DNA of 64,000 nt, from assembly GCA_014529385.2 (NCBI GenBank), contig CM043948.1, positions 79,243,291 to 79,307,290 of the forward strand. Direction: 5' to 3'. The translations under genes were made by a program, and so were the position numbers. A model generated the notes under the pieces. The model saw only the letters and a program-made list of their open reading frames with translations, searched no databases and was not told the origin of the DNA. Source of the stretch: Adiantum capillus-veneris (lineage: Eukaryota > Streptophyta > Polypodiopsida > Polypodiales > Pteridaceae). This document shows positions 1 through 12,949 of the stretch, in pieces. The number at the start of each line of letters is the position of its first letter. Within the stretch, counting starts at the first letter, position 1.

Positions 1-1986
1 GCAGCAGTAAGAGTGAGGTACTTTCTCTCAACCACTTACAGATAGTCTTCCCAGATGACTAGTAAACGGGGTTCACCATATCGTACAACCCTACTGATGA
101 ATCAACAATTTTTGGAATAACCATCTTGGTTATCGTGGAAGATCCATAAGCACCCAAACTGAGCCATGTTCTCTATTGGTGATTGGTAGACCCAAAAGTA
201 ATCTCATAGAGATACTGCACATAGAGTGCAAAATGCTTAATAAGCAACTGATGTGATGGATATGCATGCCACTCCAAATTAGCATTTGCTAAACACCCTA
301 TAGGGCCCATAACACCTAGTGTGCATGCATTCAGCAAAAAACAGATCCGAACCTGTATATCCATGGTCATGTCTGTGATGCTCGTAGCACACATTAAAGA
401 GGAATGTAAATAGTTCTAAAAGAAGAAACTAAATACTGTCTGTTGCAATCATTTTCAAGTCTTGCTGAAATGTTTGAACCATAATAGAATGTGAAACATT
501 AATCACTCTAGGGACAAACAATGAAACTTTTTCATTAACAACTCAGAGCCTTGATATATGTATAAACACCCATCTGTAATGTTTTTTAGTAGTACCTATA
601 CATAAACAAGTCATTCTTAGTATCCGACAAATTTTGGCCATTAAAATTGCTCTTGATATGTCGTGCTAAAAATGGTCTAGAAAACAGATTTGACCAGCAC
701 CTACGGACTTTTTCGTGACACATAGTTGAAATAGGGGCCGCCAGTGCCAGTCCTAGAGACTCATAGTCTCCACATGTGGAATATGTCTCATGTAAGAATG
801 TCTGAAAAAAGAACATCCTTCAAGTACAAGATGTACTTGTGCGTGGAGGTAATTGCAAACACTCTACGATGAGAGTGAGAGGGACCCTCATTATCCTTGC
901 TCCACACTGGCTAAACCGAACTCCTTGAGTTCCTAGACCATGTTGCATCCCATGTGACAACATATGACAAATAAACCCTACAAGTGGGCCTATAACTACA
1001 TAATGTAGAAACTTATTTTGGACATTATAGCCAAAATGTCTTTGGCTCTTACATGACCTTGTCATCTCTCTGAAGAGCAAAAATGGATATGCATCCTACG
1101 TAGAAAAAGAAAACCAAAAGAAACAAAACCAAAACAGATGCGTACCTATAGCTGAGTGAAAAACACCTACCCAAATTTCCCGTCGGCAAAGGCCTAGGAA
1201 CTCTAATTGAAAATTAGTGAGAGGCAAGTAGTATTGCACATGGAACCCTGGTTGTTGCCCTTGCAAACTAGATCCCTTGGGTAAAATCAGTATTGTCAAA
1301 CCCCTTGGTTAAACGTTGCAGGAAAACTGCTCAACTAGTAGCCCGATAGTATCTTAAGTCAACTCTGGAAGCTGAAATGATCCATGAGCCCTTGGCAGCC
1401 TATGGATTTCTTTCCTGTTGGTGTGAAGATTCCAATAATTGACCATCACACTTAATAAGTGATTTAATAATCAGGAGCTGGGTCTTACCTCAAAACTAGT
1501 CGTACAAACACTCTTAGTGCTGTAGATAAAATAGAAGATCCATTCAAGTTGGAATCGTATTCACAACCAGATCTTGTCTAAACTCAAAATCCATAATCGA
1601 GGAGTTCGGTGAATAGCCGTGCTTTCTAAATTGCTTGCTTTGTCTATACACCTTGGTAGCGAGACACATTTTCGAGTTTGAGACTTTCAAAAAGTGCAAC
1701 TTGATATTCAAAATCAAAGTCCGTAGTGCTAAAATAACACCCAAAAAATGAGTAATGGCAAGATGCTTCTTTGTCCATTGAAATCAATGGGTACTCAACT
1801 AAAGAGATTCGTTCGATCTTGAAAGCAATCACTGATGGATGACAAACAGATGGCTCTTAGCCATTTCAAAATAGGGGTTTCTTAGCATTTCAAAGATAGA
1901 TAGCTCTTACCCTTTCTTGGTACCATGTTGGCATAGAAATATTTTAGAAAAATCATGACTAATTTCACCTTTCCCCGATACAAGTT

Positions 1987-2026
<40 letters not shown>

Positions 2027-4266
2027 CTAGGCTGAGGAAATCCCCTTATACAATTGTGTTGTATGCCCCGTGCATATGATCCCGTACAAACCATGACTTT
2101 GTCGTAGCTTAACCTATAAGCGTACAACTACACGCTCTTGTATAGAGAGGTACCAGAAGCCACATCGTGACCCACTGACCTTGTATGGGAATGACCAAAC
2201 CAAGGTAGCTCTAAACACGGCACAATGCCTGTGAAAAACATAAAAAATGTTTGAAGAGATCAGTTACTTACCTTGTCCTTGACAAAGTATGTAGTGTTAT
2301 AGCAAAAGCGTATGCAATGATAGGTGTTGTACGTCCATCATACTAGTATGCCAACGATAAGCGCTTGGCTTTAATGACAATCTCAAGCATGTGAGTCATT
2401 GGTATATGTGCCTTGCACGATTACACTGGCATGGATACACCACACAACGCAGCTTTGCATAAACTATGAGCTTATATCCACATAGTGCCAAATATGTGTG
2501 CCATTATCATTGATCCAAAGTCCACCGATAATACTATGGCACATAAGAGAAGCCGTGCTTCACATGAAGACAGACAAAGCACTGCTTTATAGAGTTGCTT
2601 CATATGGAGCCTGCCCAAGCACTTTTCTTTGCACAGCAAAGAGAGCTTGTCCAAAAAGAAACGTAAAATATAGACAAAAACAAGCATAGCTTGAAATGGA
2701 CTAACCTAGTCACCCAGTGTGGGTAGGTGTCTAGTGGTGTGCTCGACTCCGTCTCATAGTCATATATACAAATAACTTGAGAGTTGTTGCATGCCCCACA
2801 CATGCATTCTTGGCTTGGTGTAATCCGATCTCTAGTGAGAAAACATGCAGACATTTTTCAAAGACTCCCAAGGTCATATGCTAATAGCAGATTCCCAATG
2901 TCAAAACTGCTATGTCTTATGTCTTAGAGGTAAGCCTTGCTTCCTAGAAGTCTTGTCAAAATTTTTTAGAGAATCAGTCTAGCCAAATCATGCAGTAGAT
3001 TGAGAATCATGAGATTACTCAATACGGATAGAGATAGCATCCATAAATGAGCATTGGATTCAGCTCATAACTATGGATATCAATGCGTTTACCACAGCTA
3101 TAAATACTTATGTTGCCTGCTCCCTGGCAAGCTACAACATCTTTGTTGTGATTATATATCCAATGTGTAGAGGCGTTCTCTTGAAAGCCGTCCTTTGCCT
3201 CTTTGCTAGAAATCCTTGTCGCAACTCAAGCTTTGGAGGAGTTGTCGCTTACAGTAGGATCAAGTCTAGCAATAGGCCATTTCAATTGCTTTGAGATGCT
3301 AGAGAAACAATTTGGATGGAAGCCGTGCTTGATTTTGGTCTTCAATCAATCATTGGTTGTTGGAGTCAAAATTTGGTAAACAAAAAACTCGGCATGGTCC
3401 CGTCATGATGGTTTTTTATGCCTTTGAAAAGCCTTGCTTGGTTTGTGGTGCAACATGTTCTCGAGGAAAATATCCTTGCTTGGTTCATGGTGCAACATGT
3501 TCTTGAGGAAAATATCAAACAAAATGGAATGTGATTGCTTACTCCCTAAATGACCTCAAACACCTTGCCAGAATGGTCATTTACCAAGATTCTTTATCGA
3601 GGTTCATGCCTTGGCTATCGTCCCATGATGGAATACATGCTTGGAGTAGATGTCGGTGCCAAAACACCTCATCATAAGCCTTGAATCGCCTTGCATGTGG
3701 GTGATGAAGTCCATATTTCCTCTTGCATGTGTCCATGTGCAACAAAAGTTTCAAAATTTTTGAGCAATCTGTGGCCCTTGGCTTGACCCTCAAGTATCTT
3801 GCATGGTGCAACTTGGCCATCATGTACGCATGACCACACTAGTGTGCTTTGCCATGGGTATGACCCCTATGGAGTAGGGTGCCCCAAAATAGGGCCGTCC
3901 CATATGAAGAAAACAACCAAACCCTGGCTATGGTGGCATGTTGCACGCTGCGCAGGGATCATGGCCGAGAGAACGTGTGCTGCAAACCTTCTCGAGCCAT
4001 TCTCCTGTGACAAAATCCCTTCCTTGACCTAGAGTGAACCTGGCAAGCTTCACACAACCCATTTTCAAGCAAGTCGAAGCCGCCCACCTCCCTCATGCAA
4101 GTGGCCATTCACGCATCTTCTTGGCCATGAAAAGCCCCCCTAGCAAGCAAAACGTGCTAAAAATGAGGGGGAGAGAGAGGCCATGCCTCATACTGAATTC
4201 TAGAGAGAGAGACCTAAAGAGAGAGAGAGAGTCCTTTCCCCTCCTCCATAGCTCTCCCCTCCCTGA
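1..4266 (-). other. Interior of a short-LTR element, no recognisable gag-pol (left copy)
   Basis: This lies downstream (minus strand) of the primer site at 4267-4278 and the 173-bp LTR. I find no reverse transcriptase, integrase or protease motif. Several short open stretches (for example minus 586-816, 820-1080, 1544-1832, 2600-2854, 3581-3823) are recognisably the same peptides as in the right arm, but each is broken by frameshifts or stops. Candidate splice-like boundaries beside some of them suggest captured host-gene exons carried by a non-autonomous element, but I cannot name the source gene. Confidence 0.4.
1988..2023. repeat. (AG)n microsatellite, short allele
   Basis: About 36 nt of pure AG. 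The same position in the right arm (35094-35217) is about 124 nt of CT, so this repeat changed length by roughly 88 nt after the duplication. Confidence 0.95.
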
Positions 4267-4452
4267 GCTCTGATACCAATGAAAGGTCGAGGGGAGACTA
4301 AATCCCGGATCCTCCTCCCAGCCAACGTAATATAGGAGATCCTATGGCCCTCTGCCCTAAATGGATCCCATGTCCACACCTTCAGTCCGGACCTTGGCCT
4401 AAGTCCTTGACCCCCCTAGGTCGGGACCTGCCCTCTAGCCTTTGGCCTGACA
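4267..4452 (-). repeat. Short LTR (173 bp) with adjacent tRNA-iMet-type primer site, left copy
   Basis: On the minus strand the LTR starts TGTCAGG and ends CTTTCA (4452 down to 4280). It is followed two bases later by TGGTATCAGAGC (4278-4267), the classic plant initiator-Met tRNA primer binding site. Its twin is 32610-32795. The LTR lies inside the first half of a CCHC zinc knuckle of the neighbouring gag, so this element inserted into that gag. The exact 5' LTR edge is uncertain because the zinc-knuckle codons themselves read TGTCAG. Confidence 0.6.
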
Positions 4453-4534
4453 CTTGAAACATTTATGATCCTTGTGAAAAGCTTCTAGCTCTGCAGTAGA
4501 GAGTTTATTTTTACCTTTTTAAACTTCTTCCTCC

Positions 4535-4581
<47 letters not shown>

Positions 4582-5750
4582 GGAGCTACCTTGGGAAGAG
4601 ATTTAAGCATTGTTCTTCCCTCTTGATTCATTTCTTTCTTTGTTTTTCATGGGCTTAGCATTTCTTTAGCCCCTTCTTGGAAATTGATGGCAAAGCAACC
4701 ATAGTGTGGTGGATGACTTCGATGATGGTCCTAGGCCTTTGAGAGTTGACATACTCAGCCATTTCTTCAGGTAGTCCCACACAAAAATTTTGCTTTTGCT
4801 TGACAAAGTCTATCTTTTGGAAGATAGTAGCTTTGAGATGTAAATCCAAAAACTTTTCTACATACTTGTGGATAGACTTGTTGGGGAGTAGCTTCAAGCT
4901 TCGCCATTCAGTGAGAACTTTATCTTTGGCATCGCTTGCAAGAAATTTCTTCATGATGATGGAAACTCATAGATTTTTCCATGTCTTTGGAGCTTCACCA
5001 TTACCATGGAAGCTAGCCCACCATTGTTGGGTAGATTTTTTCTTGAGGACTCCATGCAGCCCTCATCTCCAAAGACCGCATCAAATTGTTGGATGAAGGG
5101 CAAAACTTTGTCCATAGCACCAAAGGTGCCATCATATGTGAGAAAAGAAATTCTCTTTCCTCCCTCCTTGAAATTCTTAAGCTGTTAGGACCTTTTCCAA
5201 GTAACATAGGATTGCGATGTCCTCCCCTCTTGTATTCTCTAGGAGAAAAACCGTTGCTTTCATCGCCGGAAGAGGAAGAAGATGATGAAGATGGAGAAGA
5301 GTGTGACCTCTTTCTTGCCTTTTTCTTCTTTTGATTCCTCTCTTCCCTCTTACAAAGACAAGGAGAAGGACTATATCACGATTTTTTCCTCTTAGAAAGA
5401 GTTGGGGATCGTCGAGGCCGTCGTCTTCGTGGAGCCACATATTCAGAGGACTTTGGAGATTCACTTCTTTCTCGTTCATAGGATTATTCCTCTTCTCTCA
5501 CCAGAGAGAGTATTCTTTTAGAAGTATCTACAAGAATCTTTCTCAGCTCTCTCTCCGCTTGGGGAGTTTGGAGAATCCCATGAGTGCGAAGTTGTTGGTT
5601 AACTTTGTCTTGCAAAGCACGATTGCCCATATCTTGTTGCAACCTAGTAACAAGATAGTTCACAAACATTGTGGCATCATTAGTAGCACCTTCATGTGCA
5701 AAATAAAAGTTGTTATTATTCATTCTACTCTCTTTATTATTTTCAGCCAT
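4453..5750 (-). pseudogene. Ty3-type retrotransposon gag, truncated (left copy)
   Basis: The start is at 5750 (MAENN...). The N-terminal part is predicted helical, then comes an Arg/Ser/Lys-rich segment with many SPS-type serines, then a typical plant retrotransposon Gag core (about 4954-4655; motifs LLPNKSIHKYVEKF, FCVGLPEEM). A poly-Asn run is encoded by (TTG)n on the plus strand. The ORF ends within the first two cysteines of a zinc knuckle (CFKC), where the short-LTR element is inserted. Frameshifts separate the N-terminal, basic and core parts, so it is not functional. The right-arm copy at 31456-32609 shares the core but lacks the N-terminus. Confidence 0.7.
4535..4582. repeat. (TTG)n trinucleotide repeat inside gag
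   Basis: About 16 TTG units on the plus strand, read as poly-Asn in the minus-strand gag. The right-arm copy (around 32502-32520) has only a few interrupted units, so this is a copy-specific expansion. Confidence 0.9.
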
Positions 5751-6155
5751 GCTAACTAAGTTTATATTTATGCCACTTTGTGTTTTGGCAACTCAAAACT
5801 TTTGTTGCTACTCTTCTTTACTTTTGAAAATTAGCTCTCAAGCAACCAGACCCATGGTTTAGAGGCCGTTGATTGCAAAGAGTATTGGAGAGGGTCTAAC
5901 ATTGCTTGGTTGATTGTGTTTCCTATTGAGCTCGCTAGTAGCTCAATAATGGTTAAGCTAAAGACAAGCCCCGAAAGACTCCATTATTAAGTCTAAATTT
6001 CCCAACGGTGTATCTTGAACTAAGTTCTTTTCAACTGGGATAATATCTCCCTGTCCCACTTACCCTCTTGCAATGAACATGTGTAACCTTGCATGGAAAA
6101 CTTAAGGACCTCTCTTCTTAAGCAACAAAAGAGAAACCAATAGCTCTGATACCAA
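5751..6155 (-). other. Ty3 element leader with tRNA-iMet-type primer binding site
   Basis: Non-coding leader between the gag start and the LTR. The primer binding site TGGTATCAGAGC reads on the minus strand at 6154-6143. The same leader in the opposite orientation occurs at 61508-61891, which fixes the element boundaries. Confidence 0.7.
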
Positions 6156-7152
6156 TGTAGCAATATTGGACTAATAATATTGAGAGTAGAGGAATTAAGA
6201 TGATCGTAGTGAGCATTTCTTTAAGAGAATTCATCATGAGCATAAGAAAAGTACTTGATGGTAGATAGCAAAATAACCATAATACCTAGTTATCTTGGCA
6301 TGAACAATACTTGCAAATGAAAGAGAGAATTATAGAACTTGGTAACAATTGAGGACCGGATATACTTGGAGCCAGTCCCCCCTCCAAAAGGCTTTTGTAT
6401 TATAGATTCTCCCATGACGAGAGACTTGGTACATTACATGCTTTGTGTTCCTTGAGACCTTGTTGATTCAATGAAGATGGTAAACTTCATGTACCAAATT
6501 TATGTCCATAAATAATGTTGTAAAAGCATTAACTTGTCTCCAGCCTCAATCCCAAGACCTCAAATACCTTCAAAGGTGGAGAGAGAAAGAAGTAGCATAG
6601 GAGAAAGAAATAGTCTCCAAGGCTTATCATTATTCTTAGAGCATAGCATAGCATAGCTTAGTTATGGAGATGAAAAAGATGGCAAGCTTTTCTTTGAAGG
6701 ATTAATCTTGGTTGGATTTGCATTCCATGCATAGCCAAGAGGTGTTGGTGTAGGCTCTCAAAGCTTGGAGAAGGAGATCAAGTTCTTGTTCATCACACAA
6801 TGAGAGTGTGTGTGAGTGTGTGTGGGAGAGTATATGCTACAAGCAAGGCCTCTTGTTGCTTGCATAGACCCCTCCTTTTTGCTCAAGCTTTTACCTCATT
6901 GTCTCTTGCCAAGCATAGCCAATCACATACTTTGGTCCTTTCAAGCAATAGAGGTAGCATTTAGACAAGTGCCCTCCTTTTCCCTTTGAGAGAGAGCTCT
7001 TGAATAATTCCTGAATAATTAATTAATTAAACTAAATTCTCATTGGAACTCTCTCAAGGCCATCCAATAGACTTTAGGCACACTATGAGGGCAACCTTGC
7101 TAGGGGCTTCACATGTGTCCTATATGCCTCTTGTGGAAAGGGCTTGTCTTGA

Positions 7153-7187
<35 letters not shown>

Positions 7188-7650
7188 CTCTCTCATGCCT
7201 CTACCTTTAGGGATCGTCCCCTCCTTGTTAGGGATCATGGTTTATATGCACACCACAAGCACCTCAAGTACCTTAGTCATCAAGCATGACAAGCACCTCA
7301 GTCACCTTGGTCATCAAGCACCTCAAGCACCTTAGTCATCAAGCACTAGAAGCACATCAAGAACATGCCTAGCTTACCCTAAGGTCTAAGGACTTCTATC
7401 AATAACCTTTGGAGGTCTTTAATGAAGCTAACCCTAAAGCCTTTTTAGCTCCATTATTTACACATTGTTCTTTAGTAGACCATCTCCTTTTGAATCATTG
7501 TCAAGAAGTAACCATCTCTCATTTTGAGTCTAGTCTAACAACATATATCTATGTTCTAGATCTTGTTTACCTTTTACCTTCCCATATTAAATGATCAATT
7601 TAACATGAAAAAATCATTTGGGTAAAGCTAGATATGAGATTTTCTTACAA
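6156..7650 (-). repeat. 5' LTR of the Ty3 element (about 1.5 kb)
   Basis: On the minus strand the LTR begins near 7650 with TGTAAG and ends at 6156 with GCTACA, immediately before the primer site, giving a TGTA...TACA inverted terminus. A second copy in plus orientation (59972-61507) ends in ...TTACA before the same primer site. It contains a (GT)n run at about 7153-7186. The outer edge is approximate: another TG candidate lies about 10 bp further out. The right arm of the inverted duplication lacks this LTR through a deletion. Confidence 0.65.
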
Positions 7651-7659
7651 TATTCTTCA

Positions 7660-8906
7660 TGGTCACATTATCAACCAAGTATCTCATATACATAATACAT
7701 AAATAACATGATATATTCATGCACATATTGTTTATATGGATTTCATAAATCCAAATTAACAACATGAATGTCACATTTATGAAAAAAAAATGCTTTTATC
7801 AAACGACACTCTATAGCCGCGTTACGGACCAAGTGTTGTTCAAATCTAAAGGGTGGTAATAGTTTTCATACAAAAATCATATGGCCGTGTTATTGATCGA
7901 TTCCTATATGTTTCTTTTGCAAGGGGAAGGGAAGTTGACTCACCATAAGGATACATATATCTTCGCATTACCGACATAGTATCCAAACGGTGAGCCAATA
8001 CTACCACAAGGACATCATATTCCCTACGTAATTGAGGTGATTCCCCCATGGTAATGACTATTCTATAGAACAGATTATGCTTTCTAGTAGAAGACTTGGT
8101 TGTGTGCACTTGGCTAATGGTTCGGAATTTGACATAGAGGCTGCATGAGAGTGGTGCATCATACAAGCTATGACATGTGCGCTATGCTGAGACAGAGCTT
8201 GATCTCAGTGAGACAGTTGGTAGCTTCTGGTCTTTAGATACTTCTTAGAGAGAATTCTTTCTAGAAGCATTGTGGTTCACTAGTGGTTGCCAAAGGAGCC
8301 CGCAACGGCCTAGCATATCCTGTGCATGTGTCTGAGGTTTGAGACAACGTAGTCTTGATTTTATTATTGGCATGCTTTGAGAGAGATGAGATGTGTCTCT
8401 TTCACAAGTGAGCTTCACCATGCTCACGAGACAAAGCATTTGGCTATGTAGGTTGTGCCAGTAAACTCTGTAGAGATAGAGACAGAGCAAGAGAACTCTA
8501 GTGAGACACAGTATGTGTTGTCAGACTTTCTGCACGCAGAGGTAGATCAGGTCTTCTCCCTAGAGACATAGATAGTGATGACAGATATGGATTTTTTTTA
8601 TACGCTCATGTTAGAGGTTGATGAGTTGGTGCCAAGACACACAATTTTGCCTATGGGTGATAGGGACACACAGTGTCGGTATTGACACATCCATACGAGA
8701 TGGGTAGTCCTCATGATGTAGTGATTGCAAATAGAAGAAGGGAGGCAACTACAGCCAGGTTTTCACAGATTTCATCAGTGTTTGGGCATATCATGCTTGA
8801 CTTGTTAGTGTCGAGGCCCGATCTATTAGCTGTAGTGGGAGAATTTGCAACAGGCATTGTCAGTCGTGCGATAGCTGACACTAGCATGATGCATAGTGCA
8901 GTGTGA
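7660..8906 (+). pseudogene. Unidentified ORF tract of the inverted duplication (left copy)
   Basis: A plus-strand open tract runs from about 8480 to 8906 (peptides LEVDELVPRHTI, then PYEMGSPHDVVIANRRRE, then LLAVVGEFATG), with a frameshift near 8675. The right arm (30580 down to 30281) encodes the same peptides, with differences in each, up to the point where the hAT is inserted. The 5' part, 7800-8166, corresponds to a short exon-like peptide (SPQLRREYDVLVV) that is also found inside the hAT at 29500-29640. I do not recognise the protein. It ends convergently with, and overlaps, the minus ORF that ends at 8881. Confidence 0.35.
8847..8854. other. Empty hAT target site
   Basis: GCAACAGG on the plus strand is the reverse complement of CCTGTTGC, the 8-bp duplication at the right edge of the hAT element (30273-30280). 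The left copy (22040-22047) differs by one base. The flanking sequences on both sides match the sequences flanking the hAT in the other arm, so this is the pre-insertion site. Confidence 0.85.
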
Positions 8907-9751
8907 AGACCTTTCCCAATTTGGTTGTTGTTTTCACTTTCTCATTAGATTTAATGATTGGAGAATCCGAATTCTTCATGGATTCAATCATTTTTGTATT
9001 TTGCACAAATTTCAATGCTTCCTCCTTTGAATAACTTGCTTGTACCAAAAACCTAAAGGAAATCTTCTCGTGATTTTCCTGCACATCTGTTGGCAGCTCT
9101 ACTTTTTGGCTTGAATTTTCATCCTCCTTTAACACCTCTGTTCTGCCCAACAGGCTAGCACATGTTTTCTCATCTGCACCCTTATGTTCACCGAAGGATT
9201 TGTGTGGAAAACGAAACATAGTTGCTAAAACTGTAGATAACCTGCTACAATTATGAACCTTTCTTTTATCTGACATGTAAACCTTAGCTGTAATTTTGTC
9301 ATACAACCAATTTGCCCAATTTACTGTACCTCCCTGCTCTGCAAAACATAATGGTCCATAGTCTTCCTTTTGACATATAGTCAAACTTTATGAGAAAGCA
9401 TAATCTTTCCAAATACCATTTGAGTTGCTCTCTCCCTACATAATTTACATTCTTTAGCATGTAGTACTTCCTATTACCCTCTATAGGCCCAAATTCCTTC
9501 TTCAATAAAGCTTCACATCACTTAGGGATTGTGAAAATACCCTTCAATGGTAAATGAAATACATGTGAAACCAATTTTGGGGTAAAAGATACTGTGCTTC
9601 AAATCATACCTTTTGTTTTCCTGAGAATATCTAGCTGTGATTTTTCATAGTAGTTATGTCTCCATTCATCCCATTGTAGTGTTGCAAATGCATGCAGTCC
9701 TATGCTTTGTAGCTATACCACTTTAGTCTCTAGTGTTAAGTCTAGAGATAC
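8881..9751 (-). pseudogene. Unidentified ORF, frameshifted (left-arm copy)
   Basis: Minus-strand coding sequence enters from about 9700, reads ...FGPIEGNRKYYMLKNVNY, REQLKWYLERL, and ends ...TLGKVFTLHYASC-like at 8881. A run of four A instead of three at about 9375 shifts the frame; the right-arm copy (21451-22013) has three A and stays open. There are no domains I recognise and no membrane segment. The protein is Lys/Glu-rich in its last 80 residues. The part between 9451 and 9751 has no counterpart in the right arm, where a retrotransposon LTR begins instead. Confidence 0.45.
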
Positions 9752-12318
9752 TGAGGCGGTCCGGGGCGGGAAACAAGAAGAGCGGCCTCTAAACACCCTT
9801 CGAGGCTCCCGTGCTGCTCAATTAGGGCTGGGGCAAGCACAATCAGAGACAACAACAACCCACAGCCAGAAACCAAAGAAGAAAAGGGGCACCACCTAGT
9901 TGTAGATGCGAACTAGGACGCACGTGATATCTCCTTGTACTCAAACGCACAAAGAGAGGGGAATGCAAGATAGCCACACACACCAAACACAAACATTCAC
10001 CACACCAGAGAGAGGTAAAGAGCACAAATCAACTTGAGCAACTCAGCCTTATCCTTAAAGACTAGATGCACACAAAGCTTGATGAGAAATAGAGAGACAA
10101 CACAAAACTTGACCTTGTTGCCAATACACAAATTGTCTTAGGGTCACAGGAGCCCTCTCACCAAGAAACCTCTTACAATTGACCTTTTAGGCAAACAATT
10201 CAACAAGCCCTCAAACCACCAAGCATGAAATGGCACAAAAAACTTCAAGGAAAATATATCTTCAACCACCTGATGAGCCAACTTATCAAGTCAATTTGGA
10301 GAGAAGAGTCGTAGTTGCAACATACAATTGCACCCAAAACTATAAATCTTATTTATGCACAAGAGTAGGCTACAAGTGTGGTGAAGAGTATGGCATACAC
10401 TCCACTCCTCTAGATGGCACCTATGTGTAATGATGGAATAGAGCACTCACGATGCACACACTCTACACAACTAGGCTTGAAGAGTGGTGTGTTATGTGTT
10501 GAGAATGGTGTGGTGCAGTGTGATCATGTGATGATTTACAAGGGAGAGAAGGGCTCTATTTATAGGTTTTAGAAGCCCCGATTAGGATTAGGCCTAATCA
10601 AGTTTATTTGAAGAAATCAAAGATTATGCAAATTTTTATTTTTTTTAAATGAGGGTGGGCCTCTCTTATCCTTTGAGTCACATGGATGTGGGCTCAAGGT
10701 AAGAGAATTATTGAGGATGAAAGGAGAGAGGATTAAGTGAATAATTTGGGAGTGCCTACTGCAGTAGAAGGTGCATTTTACAATAAGGTTAGTGGTTAGT
10801 AGTTAGTAATTATCACTACAAAATATTTACAAAATCATTCACCAAATGGTGAGATATATGATGAGAAAATTTAGAGAAGCGATGAGCTTGTAAAGAGAGG
10901 TTGAAGCTTTGGAGAAGTTGACATTCACCTCTTTACAGCACCGGAAGAAGAAGCGGTCAGCATGGCGAAGTTGCACGTGTCGATGAAGCTATGTTATCTT
11001 CAAACCTTGGAAAATTCATGATAAAAGCCTTCACTTGCAGAGGTTAACCTTGGATTTTCGCTGATTTTTTGAAGTTCTTTACAAACCTGAAGAGGGTATG
11101 GTAATATGGACATATATGTAGAGAGAAAGGGGGACACGTAGGGTGTAGAAATGGAGGATGAAGGCTATGGAGGTGTGAGAGAAGTGGCTTTGGTGAAGAG
11201 AGTGAATTAGGACATGTGAGTTTCAGGTTTGGGAGTGGGAAGGAGAGGGAGGAGTGTGTGTGAAAGAGGAAAATGATAAAGTGGAAGAAGGAGTGTGGCT
11301 GCATAGCATGGGCAAACTGGGGTCCACCAATAAAATCATAGCTCACAGCTCGTAGCTCAAAAAAATATGAAAAAATTTGAGGTAAAATTTCAGCTCACGA
11401 GCTACAACTTTTATTTGTATCACCTTTTCAAATTCGGGGAGCATGTGGTCTTTAAAAATTCAGCAAAACCGACTGTTTTTTCCACTGCACAAGGTCCTTG
11501 TGAGGTCCTTCTTTGGATGATTCTTTTGAATACCTCCAAGAGTGAGCTCCCCATGGTGCATGCATGCATGCCACATACCCTTGACCTTATTTGGTAGGTC
11601 TATAATTGAAGATATTGTTGAGATCATGATATAAGTGAATAATACAACTAAGAAAATCAAATATTGAGGGGTTTAAAAAAATATGTACATGTCAAATATA
11701 AGTAATATAGGTGGAAAAAATATAAAGGGGTCAAAATAAATCTCTCTCATTATAAGTCTACCATAAAAAGATGAATATTTTTGGTGTTCTAATTTATGAG
11801 AGTAAAAGAGAATAGATGTAGGAAGGAAAATCCACAATAGTGAAAAAATATACACATAAATAAAACTAGTTTTTTTGGATTTTTGTTGGGATGGAGTTAC
11901 ACCAAAAATAAGAGAAGCTTGCATGAAATTATTTTTATATGGAATAAAGAGTATGCAAAATGGTAAGAAAAAATATGGTAATGGTGAGTCAATGTACATA
12001 GCATAAATAACACACCATAGGTAGAAATATTTAAATAAATACCAAAATAATTATGAAAAATCTTTTTATTTAGGCCCTATATACAATGAAATATTTACAC
12101 ACAAATAGGCCATAATATACTTATATATTTTTATTTTTTTGGTTCAACTAGCCCAATGACTAGCTAATTAAGGGTTTTTAAGAAGATATGGGAAAAGTCT
12201 CCTAACTCACACACACCTATATACAATGAAATGGTAGGGATAGCCAAAATGTTTGAGTGATTTGATAGGGTGAGGTAGCTTACTATGGCAATTATGGAAA
12301 GCCAAAAAATGGCTATCA
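9752..12318 (-). repeat. 3' LTR of the Tat-type element (2567 bp)
   Basis: On the minus strand it runs from TGATAGCC (12318) to CCGCCTCA (9752), that is TG...CA. Copies: 18090-18368 (fragment) and 61892-64000 (running off the window). Open stretches at plus 10230-10430 and minus 11044-11346 recur in the second copy, but differences in the first are mostly amino-acid changing, so I do not call them genes. The copy here lacks about 28 bp near 10420 that the copy at 62560 retains. No other gene is seen in this stretch. Confidence 0.8.
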
Positions 12319-12332
12319 TTAGCCCTCCCCCA
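12319..12332 (-). other. Polypurine tract of the Tat-type element
   Basis: The minus strand reads GGGGGAGGGCTAA directly before the LTR start TGATAGCC. This is the expected position for plus-strand priming. Confidence 0.65.
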
Positions 12333-12346
12333 GGATGATGGTATAT

Positions 12347-12949
12347 TCATGTACCATCATAGAGCATCTTTTCCAAAGAGAGTGCTTCAGAGTCCTTGAC
12401 GAGGTCTTCATTGTTTTGCCCCTCAAAATTTTGGTTTGAGTTACACTCATGCTTCACGGAACAATACCTACCTGAGATAGCTACCTTTTGACAGATCTTT
12501 GGTATATCCTTTGGTAGAAGGCGACTCAAATAAGGCTTCAATCGATACCCGTTTACCTTCCTGGAGTGCTGTTTCCCATTCAAGTCCATAAGTTGATAGT
12601 AACTTGAATTGAAATCCTTCTTAACTATGTATGGACCTTGCCATCTAGTTTCAAATTTGGCATCAAAACGATTGTCGAGTCGATTGTCATACCTTAGCAC
12701 AAGATCTCCTTCATTGATGCCTTTGTCCTTTAGTTTCTTGTCAAGATTCTCCTTCGCCTGCGTAGCTTTCCTCTTGTAGCACTCGTATGCTGCTTCTCTT
12801 TTCCACTCAAGCTCAGCTAAGGTAAGAAGTCGATCCATCCATGCTTCTTGATCATCTTGTGCTGCTTTGCCATGAAGTCGTATTGTTGGGATGTTGGGCT
12901 CAATTGGTAGTAAAGCCTCTTGACCATAGACCAAGTGAAATGGTGTAAA
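12347..12949 (-). pseudogene. Integrase C-terminal part of Tat-type pol
   Basis: In frame with the upstream integrase after the TAG at 12950-12952. It shows the VYGQEALLP motif that follows the integrase core in plant Ty3 elements, a long basic coiled segment, and a GPY-type motif (RWQGPYIVKK). It continues about 70 residues past the usual end. It reads without interruption over 195 codons, which suggests that the preceding stop is recent. Confidence 0.75.

Larger units (their letters stand above)
1..9450 (+). repeat. Left arm of a large inverted duplication
   Basis: Reverse-complement reading of this stretch matches 21451-37168 throughout. Base 1 pairs with about 37168, the short LTR at 4280-4452 pairs with 32610-32782, and the ORF at 8881-9450 pairs with 21451-22013. 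In stretches compared by eye, identity is about 92-95%, so the arms are diverged and are not a simple assembly fold-back. The arm continues to the left of the window. Relative to the right arm it carries about 2.06 kb extra (5599-7660, the 5' LTR and start of a Ty3 element) and lacks the hAT transposon. Confidence 0.85.

Noticed and set aside
10230-10430. Plus-strand ORF in the Tat LTR, also present at 62369-62683
   Set aside because: The differences I compared in the first part of the two copies are mostly amino-acid changing and the ends differ, as expected for non-coding LTR DNA.
11044-11346. 100-codon minus ORF in the Tat LTR, repeated at 63209-63511
   Set aside because: Low-complexity Pro/His/Ser/Phe composition. 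Conservation is no higher than that of the surrounding LTR.
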